A DNA stretch of 64,000 nucleotides from Sporocytophaga sp. (GCF_017745095.1 NZ_JAGHZZ010000006.1:1-64000), one strand, 5' to 3'. Positions 17,103 to 28,300 are shown, counted from the first letter of the stretch. Program-made: numbers and translations. The notes: generated from the sequence alone by a model not told the origin.

Positions 17103-19283
17103 TTATTCTACAATTACTTTCTGAGTTACTTTACCATTCTCGGTTTCAATTTGAAGGATCAGCATACCTTTTAACTGAGTCTGGATGCGCTCTACAGCTT
17201 TGTATGTTTCTCTATTTCCAAGCATATCCGATACAGTTACAGATGTGATATCCGATGCATTGCTGAAATTGATCACTCCATCGGTACTAACAGTCGGATA
17301 AGCAAGAACCTTATTCAGAGAAGAAGCATCCATATTTATATTGAAACCCTGCTCTTCCGCAGTGATTGCAAACTCATCTGCACGGGCTCCTGTACCAATA
17401 TTGTCAAACAAGTTGTAAGAAGGATAAGCAGTTACCTGTTTCAGACCAGCTTCGATAGCAGGTATCAAAACTTCCCCACAATCGTCAGTACTTGGCTGAC
17501 CGTTAATGATTACCGCATAGCTTACTCCTCCTCCTAATTCTGTCAAATTAGATCTTGAAGAACCATGGCAACCATTGTGACCTTGTGAGCTACCAGAAAC
17601 ACCCCATCCAAATGCATAGCTTGGTCTTAGAGAAGAGCCGGTAGTCATTGTTGTATGTGACGCAGAAGTTAAAATATCTGAAGGTGTGGCGGCACCATCA
17701 ACCCTGTTAAGGAACTTCAATAAATCTATCGGACGAGCAACCCAGCCACCGAAAGCTCCCCATAACTGAAGATTCATATCTGTGAATGGAGTATAGTTCA
17801 TCTCTCCTGCTTTTGCATTACCTGATGCTTGTCCTACATACATAGTAGATCCGATACCACATTTGTTCAATACATTTTGTCTGATATAGTCTTCATATTT
17901 CAAACCACTTACCTTTTCGATGATTCTTCCAAGAATGAAATAGTTGGTATTAGAGTATTCAAAAGCCACGCTTGTGTCTGTGAGTACAAGGTCGTTCGCA
18001 GCCAATAATACAGCCATAGCGTCATCTGCAGTTTTAGTATCATCCCAGAATACTGACTCACCATTGCAAGATCTAAGACCAGAAGTATGGTTTAATAAGT
18101 GACGTACTCTGATTCTCTTTAGTGAGGGTTTATTTGCAGGCACAGTATATTGTGAAAGTACTCCGTTTGCACCGAAGACAAAAGATTCTTTAGATAAAAG
18201 GCCTTTCTGAATCAAAGTCATAATACCTACAGAAGTCACAGGCTTAGAGATACTCATGATACGCCCTGGTTGATCAGGTGACATTTCTTCACCTGTAGAA
18301 GAGTTTGCATATCCGTAACCTTTGGCAAATACCAGTCTTCCGTCTTTAACAATTGCAAGTGAAAGACCTGGCACACTTTGGCTTGAAAGGAAACCGTTCA
18401 CTGCATTATCAATTTTTGCCATGTTAGCGCTGGAGATATTGGTATTAGTCCAGAAGCCGTTGAATTTAGAGCTTGTGCCAGATGCGAAAGCGTTCAATAA
18501 TACAGGTCTGTAGCCTGAGTAATAATGGTTATCAAAAACATATTGATAATTTGCTGACGTTATTCCATGTCTTGCAGACCACATTGGAGAGCTGGTTTTC
18601 TCCCATACAGCTGCATAAAGATCTGTTCCACCTTTGTTGTATCCAGAGATTCTTTTTAAGATATATCCCTGAGAGTTATAAGTATTGAACGCGCTCTGAT
18701 ATTGAGCTGCAGTTAAATTATGTCTTGCAACCCAGGCACCTCCTCCGGAAACCACTTCCCAGATACCTGCGAAGTATTCTACACCGTTTACAACATATCC
18801 GCTTATGTAAGTGGGGCGATAACCTTGAGCGGTATAAGTATCATATACAGCCTGATACTGAGCAGCAGTCAGGTTATGTCTGGCAATCCATGCACCACCT
18901 GATTTCTTTTCCCAGATAGCAGCAAACTGAGCTACCCCCCCAACTGCATATCCTGATATCAATGTTGGTCTGTATCCTTGAGAAGTGTAAGTGTTAAAGG
19001 CAGTCTGATATTCAGCTGCTGTCATAGAATGGCTCGTTACATAAGCTCCTCCTGAAACTTTCTCCCAAAGGGCAATGTATTTTTCTGCTCCGTTAGAGGT
19101 ATAACCGTTTACAGAAGTCAATCTGTATCCATTAGCTGTGTTAGTGTTAAATGCAGTCTGGTATTCTGCAGGGCTCATGCCATGCTTGGCTATCCAAGCC
19201 TGAGCGAAAAGCGTTCCCGGAAGGAGAACAGAGGCAGCATACGCTGTTAAAAGTCTGTTAAAGAATTTAGATCTGGTTTTCAT
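17103..19283 (-). CDS. Secreted beta-lactamase-fold serine hydrolase with N-terminal BTRD1-like repeats and T9SS-like C-terminus
   Basis: Five repeats of W..rHgmT...YQ..F..y...GYR...isGy...G...yaaiWEk; SISKPVTS (SxxK), YSNTNY (YxN); C-terminal sorting-like segment. Confidence 0.85.
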   Translation of the reverse strand: MKTRSKFFNRLLTAYAASVLLPGTLFAQAWIAKHGMSPAEYQTAFNTNTANGYRLTSVNGYTSNGAEKYIALWEKVSGGAYVTSHSMTAAEYQTAFNTYTSQGYRPTLISGYAVGGVAQFAAIWEKKSGGAWIARHNLTAAQYQAVYDTYTAQGYRPTYISGYVVNGVEYFAGIWEVVSGGGAWVARHNLTAAQYQSAFNTYNSQGYILKRISGYNKGGTDLYAAVWEKTSSPMWSARHGITSANYQYVFDNHYYSGYRPVLLNAFASGTSSKFNGFWTNTNISSANMAKIDNAVNGFLSSQSVPGLSLAIVKDGRLVFAKGYGYANSSTGEEMSPDQPGRIMSISKPVTSVGIMTLIQKGLLSKESFVFGANGVLSQYTVPANKPSLKRIRVRHLLNHTSGLRSCNGESVFWDDTKTADDAMAVLLAANDLVLTDTSVAFEYSNTNYFILGRIIEKVSGLKYEDYIRQNVLNKCGIGSTMYVGQASGNAKAGEMNYTPFTDMNLQLWGAFGGWVARPIDLLKFLNRVDGAATPSDILTSASHTTMTTGSSLRPSYAFGWGVSGSSQGHNGCHGSSRSNLTELGGGVSYAVIINGQPSTDDCGEVLIPAIEAGLKQVTAYPSYNLFDNIGTGARADEFAITAEEQGFNINMDASSLNKVLAYPTVSTDGVINFSNASDITSVTVSDMLGNRETYKAVERIQTQLKGMLILQIETENGKVTQKVIVE

Positions 19284-19376
19284 TTTAGTAATGTTCTTTA
19301 TAATCGTTTATGTTAGGTTTTAACTTTAAATTTTATTCAGATAAAGAGCAACCCGGAATTACCCGACTATCTGATT

Positions 19377-19460
19377 GACGTTACAAAAGTGCAGATGAAA
19401 AAAGGATCCTGGAATACCGTAAACAGATAGAAAAATAAAATACCTTTTCACAGGAGAATA
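19377..19460. repeat. Dispersed ~85-bp element, copy 2
   Basis: tgacgttacaaaagtgcagatg...gaataccgtaaacagatagaaaaataaaatacctttt matches 14467-14550. Confidence 0.85.
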
Positions 19461-19645
19461 ACCTTAAGATGAATATTTTAGCAAACCATAAGAATGGAAT
19501 CCAACTCTATAGTCCTATTCATAGCGGGGTTGCCTTATAGTCTTATTTAATCATTAATCATTATCAGATTCTGAAAAAAATGATATAACTTTCGGAACAA
19601 ATATTCCGGAAGCTTTAGGCAGACGGGCATGAACTTAAAAATTCT

Positions 19646-20446
19646 GTGAGTAATTCTAATCCTAAGATAAGAGAAGTAAACGTTGTTCGTTATGTGACCC
19701 CCCTTCGCGAGGGAGGTTCCCTGCCTGCCATTGTGGAGGCTGATGACGACTTTTTGTATGTGGTAAAATTCAGAGGTGCAGGTCAGGGAATAAAAACCCT
19801 CATAGCAGAGCTTGTAGCTGGAGAAATCGCCAGACTGCTGGGCTTTTTAATTCCAGAGATCGTCTTTATCAATCTTGACGAAGCCTTTGGCCGTACAGAG
19901 CCCGATGAAGAAATTCAGGACCTTTTAAGAACAAGTGAAGGAAAGAATTTAGGACTACATTACCTTTCCAGAGCCATTACATTCGACTCTCTTGTTACCA
20001 GTGTTGAACCTGAACTTTCCTCTAAGATTGTCTGGCTGGATTGCCTGATCATGAATGTAGACCGTACTGCCCGTAATACAAACATGCTTTCCTGGAATAA
20101 GGAACTTTGGCTTATTGATCATGGGGCATCCTTTTATTTTCACCACTCCTGGCCTAACCCGGAAGAACAAGGAAAGAAACCATTTCCGCAGATAAAAGAT
20201 CATGTCCTGCTTTCTAAAGCATCAGAACTGGACAAAGTCAATGAAGCATTCAAAATAAAACTCACACCTGAAAACATACAATCAATTGTGGCCCTGATTC
20301 CCGATGAATGGCTATTAAAGGCTGAGTCTCCTTTTGAAACAGTTGAGGCACATAGACAAGCCTATGTAAAGTTTCTGGAAACACGAATCGCTAATTCTGA
20401 AATCTTTGTAAACGAAGCTAAAAATGCAAGGAAAGCAATTATTTGA
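19646..20446 (+). CDS. HipA-like kinase family protein
   Basis: KFRGAGQGIKTLIAELVAGEIARLLGF, WLDCLIMNVDRTARNTNML, LIDHGASF; GTG start. Confidence 0.8.
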   Translation: MSNSNPKIREVNVVRYVTPLREGGSLPAIVEADDDFLYVVKFRGAGQGIKTLIAELVAGEIARLLGFLIPEIVFINLDEAFGRTEPDEEIQDLLRTSEGKNLGLHYLSRAITFDSLVTSVEPELSSKIVWLDCLIMNVDRTARNTNMLSWNKELWLIDHGASFYFHHSWPNPEEQGKKPFPQIKDHVLLSKASELDKVNEAFKIKLTPENIQSIVALIPDEWLLKAESPFETVEAHRQAYVKFLETRIANSEIFVNEAKNARKAII

Positions 20447-20807
20447 GTATGCCGTCATTCGTGTAGTACCAAGGGTTGAACGCGAAGAGTTTTTAAATGT
20501 CGGAGTTATACTTTTTTGCTCCGCACAGGGATTCTTACATACTAAGTTTGAGCTGAATCATGAGCGGCTAAAGGCTTTCTGCAAAGATATAGATATAGCA
20601 GAACTGGAAGAACGTCTTCGTGCGTTTGAAAAAATCTGTGCAGGAGGCAAACAAGCAGGCCCGATAGGAAGTCTCCCTCTTTCAGGAAGATTCAGATGGC
20701 TGACAGCAAACAGAAGTACTATTGTGCAGACTTCAGCAGTACATCCAGGACTATGCGGAGACGCAAAAGAGACATTGACAAGGCTCATGACTGAACTGGT
20801 GCTATAA
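20424..20807 (+). CDS. DUF3037 domain-containing protein
   Basis: FEYAVIRVVPRVEREEFLNVGVILFC; overlaps the HipA-like gene by 23 bp. Confidence 0.85.
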   Translation: MQGKQLFEYAVIRVVPRVEREEFLNVGVILFCSAQGFLHTKFELNHERLKAFCKDIDIAELEERLRAFEKICAGGKQAGPIGSLPLSGRFRWLTANRSTIVQTSAVHPGLCGDAKETLTRLMTELVL

Positions 20808-20838
20808 AATCAGAGAGTACAACTCAAGATGAAAAGTA

Positions 20839-23079
20839 TTAGTCTCGGAGTTTATCCAAAAAATCGTGAAGTTCTTGGTATTTTTCTTCGACTTCTTTCA
20901 TAGCCTGCTCTACATGGCGGAATTCTGTTATATTCCTGAAGTTAATCAATCCGGCGATGACTATTCCATCATCATCCCGTATTGGTTTTGCTGAGATAAG
21001 TACTCTTTTGACTTCTTTACTTTCAGTTATAATTACAAGTTCTTCATCTGAGACAGTTTCACCACGTAAAGCCCTTTGTAAGGGCAAATGATCCGCGGAA
21101 TACAATGTTTTTCCATCAGGTTGATAAAGACCGTAAAAAGCAGGCCATTCAGATGGATCTATTTCAACAGGGCCTTTTCCGAGAATATTAATAGCTACTG
21201 AGTTAAACTGAAGAAACTTGCCATTTTTATCTGATATTATAATTCCTTCACCAATTGTAGATAGTATATCCTTTATCCTGCTCTCACTCTCCTTCATTCT
21301 TTGCTGAAACATTCTTCTTTTGGTGATATCCCTATATATCGCTATAGCAACTAATTTATCTTCTGATAATAAAAGCGGTTCTCCTATTGCTCTGAAAATT
21401 TTTCCTTCCGGAAAGGCATCATTTATTACAAATAATTCACGATCACGTGTGGCAAGTCCACGAAGAGCCCTGGCTCCAGGAAGCTCCCCTGTAGGAAAAG
21501 AAGTTTTCCTGTCCGGATAGAAAAATTTGCTTTCATAAACTTGCTCATATTTAAAAAGTACTTGCTCTGTTATCCTTTTAGCCTTTTCATTATATAAAAT
21601 AAAATTCCCATTCTTATCAACGACAAACACCATCTCTCCGATCAGCTCAATTATTGAGTGAATCAATTTATTGTTTTCTACAATCTTTCTTTCCGAATTT
21701 TTAAGTGCAGTTAAATCAGTTGACATGCCACAAATAGCATATATTTCCTCATCTAAATGTTTAATCGGAAACTTCTTCGTATCAAGGTCGAATTTGCCAA
21801 TTTCAGTAGTTATACTTTCAATATTTTCTTTTACAATTCCAGCATTCAGAGATTCTTCATCATACTTAAACCAATGCATAAGACCATCAGACCATACATC
21901 TTCAGGAGTTTTACCAACTATTTCATCCTTTCTTTTTCCGAAGATCTCTTCAAACCTCTTATTAATAAATATAAACCTTCCTTTTATATCTCTTATATAG
22001 ATTGCCGTAGAGCTATGATCAAACAGATAGTTCAATCGCTCATTTTCGGCTTTCCGGAGATCTTCAATTTCCTTCCTTGTACTCCTAAGCTTAAATTGTA
22101 TAGAAGATTTCCGCCCTAGTAAAATCATAGAAATAGTATAGGTGACTAATGTAAAAATAGCAGTCCCGAATTCTTTATCATAAAGGTCCATGTTCTCTCC
22201 CTGCATCTTCAGATATCCTATGATAAGAGGCAAAATAAGGGCAGCCAGACGCATCCAGACAACCTCTATAGGGTTTTCTCCTATAAGTTTTCGCATTTGT
22301 CCTTTATATGGCCTTAAAAACAGTACACTTGTTGAAAAAAGATACAAACACAGAGCACTATAAAAAGACATCGGAATCATAGACAGTATACCATACAAAT
22401 ATCTTACTCCATAGATGTATCCATACATTGAAAGCAGAGCAATGAGTATTACTATGAAATTGAGATATTGAAAAGGATTCTTACCGTCTTTAAATTTTTT
22501 ATCAATGAAAATGATGGTTGTGCTTAGTAGAAAAAGTGAAAATGCTGTATTGGGTGCCATACCGTTCCAGGATTGGGTTTCTTTCAGATAAAGCTGCTCT
22601 CTGAAAAGAATGATATCTAGTTTAAATTCAATACTCAACACCAATGAAAGTACTTTAGCAAAAGTAACTATTGCCACTGCTAATGCTAAACAACGGGCAA
22701 TCAATCGATGATATTTAAATTGATTCCCGTCCTCTTTTCTTAACATCCACAGTGCAACTCCCAATACCACAAAGCAAACTGAGGACAAGGGATTCATCGT
22801 TATGATGTGCCCTGGTGTTACTTTGGTCAATAATTGAAAACTAATGGATCTTCCAATGATGTTCAGTGCAGGAATTACAGATGCAATAACAATCAATACT
22901 TTTCCTAATCTTATAAGGATATCGGGAGTAGAATTCCGTATGCTGGAGGTGTCAGATTTCGGCTTCATCAAAGTAAATGATGCAACCGGTGATACTAAAA
23001 ATAGTTTTAAAGCTTTATTTGCTGTTAAGGGAACTTTTTCAAAAGAGCTACATCGAAACTTATTCTGCAAATTTGTCAC
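20839..23079 (-). CDS. Membrane-anchored multi-PAS sensor protein without recognisable output domain
   Basis: N-terminal multi-TM region; three PAS segments (LNYLFDHSSTAIYIRDIKGRFIFINKRFEEIFGK etc.); ends EEKYQELHDFLDKLRD*. Confidence 0.8.
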   Translation of the reverse strand: MTNLQNKFRCSSFEKVPLTANKALKLFLVSPVASFTLMKPKSDTSSIRNSTPDILIRLGKVLIVIASVIPALNIIGRSISFQLLTKVTPGHIITMNPLSSVCFVVLGVALWMLRKEDGNQFKYHRLIARCLALAVAIVTFAKVLSLVLSIEFKLDIILFREQLYLKETQSWNGMAPNTAFSLFLLSTTIIFIDKKFKDGKNPFQYLNFIVILIALLSMYGYIYGVRYLYGILSMIPMSFYSALCLYLFSTSVLFLRPYKGQMRKLIGENPIEVVWMRLAALILPLIIGYLKMQGENMDLYDKEFGTAIFTLVTYTISMILLGRKSSIQFKLRSTRKEIEDLRKAENERLNYLFDHSSTAIYIRDIKGRFIFINKRFEEIFGKRKDEIVGKTPEDVWSDGLMHWFKYDEESLNAGIVKENIESITTEIGKFDLDTKKFPIKHLDEEIYAICGMSTDLTALKNSERKIVENNKLIHSIIELIGEMVFVVDKNGNFILYNEKAKRITEQVLFKYEQVYESKFFYPDRKTSFPTGELPGARALRGLATRDRELFVINDAFPEGKIFRAIGEPLLLSEDKLVAIAIYRDITKRRMFQQRMKESESRIKDILSTIGEGIIISDKNGKFLQFNSVAINILGKGPVEIDPSEWPAFYGLYQPDGKTLYSADHLPLQRALRGETVSDEELVIITESKEVKRVLISAKPIRDDDGIVIAGLINFRNITEFRHVEQAMKEVEEKYQELHDFLDKLRD

Positions 23080-23296
23080 GACAGAAAGGCCAAATCAACC
23101 ACATAAAAATCAGTTATTTAAACTCTAACCACGGACTAAACGTCCTAAATATTGTTATCTAAAAGAACAGTTTTAGATGTTGGCACGTAGTTCGCTTTAG
23201 AAACTATAATTAAGGAAATAGAATTTGATTAAAATCGAATCCTTATTTCTTAAAATATAATTAGGTTTTATTCGTCTAATAAATAAATATACTGCT

Positions 23297-23494
23297 ATGA
23301 TCGATTTTAAGGAGTACACATTGCAGAACGATGGAAAGCATGTGTTTATAAGCACCATAAGTGGAAAGACCGATGGTATGCTCACCGGAAGCAAAAAAGA
23401 CCAGGAAGGAAACATTACTGCCCTTGTACTCCGGAAATATTTTCACCGTATTGAGGTGCCGACGGAGGAAATTCTGAATATCAGATTGTCGTAA
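23297..23494 (+). CDS. Hypothetical small protein
   Basis: 65-aa ORF followed by a terminator hairpin at 23540. Confidence 0.5.
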   Translation: MIDFKEYTLQNDGKHVFISTISGKTDGMLTGSKKDQEGNITALVLRKYFHRIEVPTEEILNIRLS

Positions 23495-23539
23495 AATATT
23501 TTTTATCGATAGCGGTATTCCAAAAATCAATAATTATTA

Positions 23540-23575
23540 AAAGCTCCCATAAATTGATTATGGGAGCTTTTTCTT
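23540..23575 (+). terminator. Intrinsic terminator
   Basis: aaaagctcccataaattgattatgggagctttttc. Confidence 0.75.
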
Positions 23576-23607
23576 TTAACCTCTCCTTGCTCAATACATT
23601 CTTAAAA

Positions 23608-24606
23608 TCACTTTATATGCTTATTATCATACAAATACTCCAGGGCATTTTGTATGGCGACCTCTGGCTCTGTCGGCTTATATCCCAGGTGTCGCTCAGA
23701 TTTGCTTATATCCATATCCAACCGAACCTGAAAATACATGCGCACCTGGCTTTTCAAGAGCATTGGTTCTTTCTTATTTAACTTAGAAACAAATTCCATT
23801 GAAGCAGCACTGACGTGAAGCAACCAACGAGGCATTTTGGGAGGGGTTTTAATATTAAGCTTAGGATACATCTTCTGAGCCAGATTAACAACCTCAGTAA
23901 TGCCTATTGCCGTTTTAGTACCCAATCCATAGCGTTCTCCCGGAACTCCTTTCTGAGCAGCCAGGTAACAGCCTTCAGCCACATCTTTTACATTTACCCA
24001 GTTAACATAAAATTGCGTATCCGTAAATACTTCTTTATTCAAAACCATCCTTAGAATATTATGAGATGGAGTAAGATGCGTACAGTAAGGTCCAATCATG
24101 GCAGATGGACAAACCACTACCATATTGAGTTTATACTTCTCTGCAAGCTCCCATGCCAGTTTTTCACTATCAATTTTTGATTTGTAATAGACATTTTCCT
24201 TTTCATCATTAAAATAATCAGGAGATACAGGTAACGTATTTCTTCCCATAGCCGCAATAGAACTCACATACACAATCTTCCTAACTCCTGATTCGGCAGC
24301 AGCTTCAAGAATATTTCTTGTGCTATTCATATTAGAATCATAAATATCCTTTTCCGAATTCGTTGTCCATTGCTTGAATACTGCAGCAACCTGATATAAG
24401 GTATCAACTCCTTGCAGGACTTTCAGTAAAGATGCTTTGTTGTTTAGATCAACATAAACTGGGGCAAAATCCAATCCTTTAAAGGGAGTTTTATCATTCA
24501 GATTTCTGACAGTCCCGATAACAGTCTCTCCTTTGTCTAAGAGATATCTAAGAAGATTATTTCCCAGGTGTCCATTCACACCGGTAATCAATGAGGTTTT
24601 TCCCAT
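23608..24606 (-). CDS. NAD-dependent epimerase / dihydroflavonol 4-reductase-like protein
   Basis: TSLITGVNGHLGNNLLRYLL, extended SDR YxxxK (YYKSKIDSEKLAWE). Confidence 0.85.
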   Translation of the reverse strand: MGKTSLITGVNGHLGNNLLRYLLDKGETVIGTVRNLNDKTPFKGLDFAPVYVDLNNKASLLKVLQGVDTLYQVAAVFKQWTTNSEKDIYDSNMNSTRNILEAAAESGVRKIVYVSSIAAMGRNTLPVSPDYFNDEKENVYYKSKIDSEKLAWELAEKYKLNMVVVCPSAMIGPYCTHLTPSHNILRMVLNKEVFTDTQFYVNWVNVKDVAEGCYLAAQKGVPGERYGLGTKTAIGITEVVNLAQKMYPKLNIKTPPKMPRWLLHVSAASMEFVSKLNKKEPMLLKSQVRMYFQVRLDMDISKSERHLGYKPTEPEVAIQNALEYLYDNKHIK

Positions 24607-24660
24607 ATACTTTTTTTAAGCAAAAAAGCAGTGACGACGACTCTTAAAAAATAACAATTG

Positions 24661-25239
24661 TTAGGAAAAAGTGCTCTGGTTTCTTATTCTGCTGAGAGAT
24701 TCCGGTTGTATTCCCAAATAAGATGCAATATATTGAACAGGAACATTTTGAAGGATATCAGGACGTTGAGTTAAAAGATTTACATAACGTTCATTGGCTT
24801 TAAGTCTTGCAAAATCTATAATGCGTTCTTCCTTTTTTAACAGAGCAGCTTTTAAGAACTTCATGCTCAACATATACCATCTTGCATCTTGCAATGCCAA
24901 TTCTTCAAACTTCTTTTCTGATATTCGGCATATCACACAATCTGTTACACATTGAATATTCTCGTATGCTGGTTCTCCCTTCAGAAGACTGTATATAGAA
25001 GCTATCATTTCACCTCTGCCGACAATATCTGTGGTGATTTCTTCTCCTTTAGCTGCCAGATAGTAAGTTCTGACATAGCCATTAAGAATAATATAAAAGT
25101 CTCTCGAATGGGTATCCGCTTTTACTATATATTCCTTTTTCACCTTCTTTTCAAAAAGTACCTTTCCTTCGAGATGCTGAAAGTCAGGCAAACTATTATC
25201 AAAATATACTTTAAGAAGCTCAATCAGTTGATCCTTCAT
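24661..25239 (-). CDS. Crp/Fnr-family transcriptional regulator
   Basis: cNMP-binding-like fold (DFYIILNGYVRTYYLAAKGEEITTDIVGRGEMIAS) and C-terminal HTH (VQYIASYLGIQPESLSRIR). Confidence 0.85.
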   Translation of the reverse strand: MKDQLIELLKVYFDNSLPDFQHLEGKVLFEKKVKKEYIVKADTHSRDFYIILNGYVRTYYLAAKGEEITTDIVGRGEMIASIYSLLKGEPAYENIQCVTDCVICRISEKKFEELALQDARWYMLSMKFLKAALLKKEERIIDFARLKANERYVNLLTQRPDILQNVPVQYIASYLGIQPESLSRIRNQSTFS

Positions 25240-25377
25240 ATTTTAAAACAGGTAAAGAGTCATTTTTTACAAAGATTAACCAGTGCAAATTTCCTCTAAT
25301 GTAGACCCGTTTTTTTAAACCTCAAAATAAAAACAGGACGTGAGGCTCCGCCCCACGCCCTTGACCTTCACTCGAAC

Positions 25378-28300
25378 TTAAAAAATTTCACTTACAAAAC
25401 TTTCTTCTTTAGCTGGTTCATCAACCAGTATTTTAGCTTTTTTAGCTGATGTATCCTTTGACAGATAAGTATACATTGCTGGAATTACATAAAGCGTAAA
25501 CAACAAGGATATCATCAAACCTCCAACGATCACAATCCCCATCCCCATTCTGCTCTTTGCAGCAGCACCAAAAGCAATTGCAATTGGCAATGCACCCAAC
25601 GCAGTAGCCAAACTTGTCATTAATATAGGCCTCAACCTTCCGTTTGCAGCTTCCAACGCAGCTGTGCGTACATCCCTTCCGGATTCTTTAAGGTGATTTG
25701 CAAACTCGACTATAAGAATACCGTTTTTCGTTACTAGTCCGATTAGCATAATCATCCCGATCTGACTGAATATGTTATTGGTTTGATTAAAATACCACAA
25801 GGATATCACTCCTCCAGCAACAGCAAGTGGCACAGTAAGCATGATAATGAATGGATCTACAAAGCTTTCAAACTGAGCAGCAAGAATAAGATAGACAAGA
25901 ATCAAAGCCAATATAAAGATGTAAGATGTATTAGTTGAACTCTCTGCAAAGTCCCTTGCCTGCCCTATCAATGCTGTAGAAAAAGAATCGTCCAGCACCT
26001 TATCTTTAATGGCATTCATTGCCTCCACACCATCACCAATAGTTTTACCAGGAGCTAATCCTGCAGAAATCGTTGCAGCCTGATACCGGTTAAACCTGAA
26101 CAGCTGAGGCGGACTGCTTGACTCTTCAAACTCCACAAGGTTATCCAATTGAATTAAATTTCCCGAAGTATTTCTAACGTAAATATTCTTCAAATCAACA
26201 GACTCATTTCTATTCACTCTGTCAAACTGTCCAATCACCTGGTATTGTCTTCCATTCATTGAGAAGAAACCAAAACGTTGTCCGCTCAAAGCAAGCTGTA
26301 AAGTCTGAGCGATATCAGAAACATTCACCCCTACTTCCCTTGCCTTTTCACGGTTTATGCGAACCTGAATGTCCGGCCTGTTAAATTTAAGATTCACATC
26401 GACAATAGAAAACGTAGGATCTTTTTGTGCTTCATCCATAAACTTCGGAAGAAATTCTTCAAGCTTCTCAAAATCCGGAGCCTGAATAACATATTGTATA
26501 GGAAGCCCTCTTACGCCTGTATTGATTGTCTGATCCTGTCCCACCTGCACTTTAGCTTCTGGAAACTTCTTCACCAGTTGATTGATCTTATCTACGATCT
26601 CCTGCTGACTTCTTTCTCTTTTATCCGGATCAACAAGAGGTATTCTCGAAAAGCCGGAATTAACACCACCAGAACTAGAACCGCCCGGACTCGAGGCTGT
26701 AATAGCCATCACAAGCCTGTTTTCAGGAATCGAATCACGGATAAGTTTTACATATTTCTGCATGAACTCATCTGTATATTCATAAGATGCTCCTTCCGGT
26801 AATGTCATAGTGATACGCAACATGCTTCTATCCTCAGTCGGAGCAACTTCAGCAGGAATGATCTTCCAAATAAATACAGTACTTATCACAGCTATACCAA
26901 CTATGACAAATGCCAACCAACGACGTTTAAAAAAGGTGTCCAATGATCTTGCATAGGATTCATTTAACCAGATAAAAAATGGCTCTGAATAGGTATAAAA
27001 TCTGCTCTTTTTTGTATGATCATGCACTAACCATGCATTCAACATAGGTGTGAGACTGAGTGATACGAAAATTGAAATCAGAACGGCAGAAGAAACAACT
27101 ATTCCAAATTCCTTAAACAACTTTCCTACAAAGCCTTCCATGAATATGATGGGAAGAAATATAGCAGCAAGTGTAATTGAGGTAGATATAACGGCAAAAG
27201 TTATTTCTTTTGAACCATCTATAGCAGCCTGAAACGGAGACATGCCTTGCTCAAGCTTCTTGAAAATATTTTCTGTCACAACAATACCGTCATCTACAAC
27301 CAGTCCTGTAGCAAGTACAATAGCCAGAAGTGTAAGTACATTGATAGAAAAGCCGAAAATGAACATAACAAAAAACGTTCCGACCAGTGATACCGGAATA
27401 TCTATCAAAGGACGCAGTGCTATTGACCAGTCTCTGAAGAACAAATAGATAATTACTACAACCAGTAAGATTGCAATTATAAGGGTTTCTGTAACCTCTG
27501 TTATTGATTTTGTAATAAACTTTGTATTATCAGTTGAAACGGCGAGTTTAAAATCAGGAGGCAATTCTTTTTGGAGTTGCTCATATCTTTTATAAAATTC
27601 TTCCGCAATCTCTGTATGATTGGCTCCGGGCTGGGGAACAATGGAACATCCCAAGCTTGGAATATCATTAATTCTGAAAATGGATTCCTCATTCTCTGCT
27701 CCTAACCTCGCGTAGCCGATATCCTGAAGACGCACAACCTTTCCCGAAGCTGCCTTAATAATCATATTATTAAATCCGATTTCATCCTTAAACTTGGCAT
27801 TGGCTTTTACCGTCAATTCTGTCCTGTTGCCTTCCAGTCTTCCTGTTGGAAGCTCCACATTCTCTTTATCCAATGCCTGTCTTACATCCTGAAGAGTTAC
27901 TTTGAAAGCCGCAAGCTTTATCGGATCCAGCCATAACCGCATTGCAAACTTCTTTTCTCCGAAAAGGTAAACATATCCCACTCCTTTGATTGTCTGAAGT
28001 CTGGGCAGAATCATATTATCTACATAATCATTGAGCTCCAGATCAGTCATTTTATCATTGGTAACCGTCATTACAATAATATACTCCCCACCTACGTCTT
28101 TGCTCACAACAGGAGGAGCATCCAAGTCCTGGGGTAAAGAACGAAGAGTCTGAGAGACTTTATCTCTGACATCATTCGCAGCTGTTTCAAGGTCTGCATC
28201 AAGATTAAACTCTACTGAAATAGAACTTGAACCAAGGCTACTTGTAGAAGAAATAGATTTAACACCCTCAATGCCATTCAAGGCTTTTTCCAGTGGGTAA

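Noticed and set aside
25320-25378. GC-rich palindrome ggacgtgaggctccgccccacgcc as a possible additional REP family
   Set aside because: Position directly after the RND permease stop with a T tract on the minus strand fits an intrinsic terminator better; only one copy seen here.
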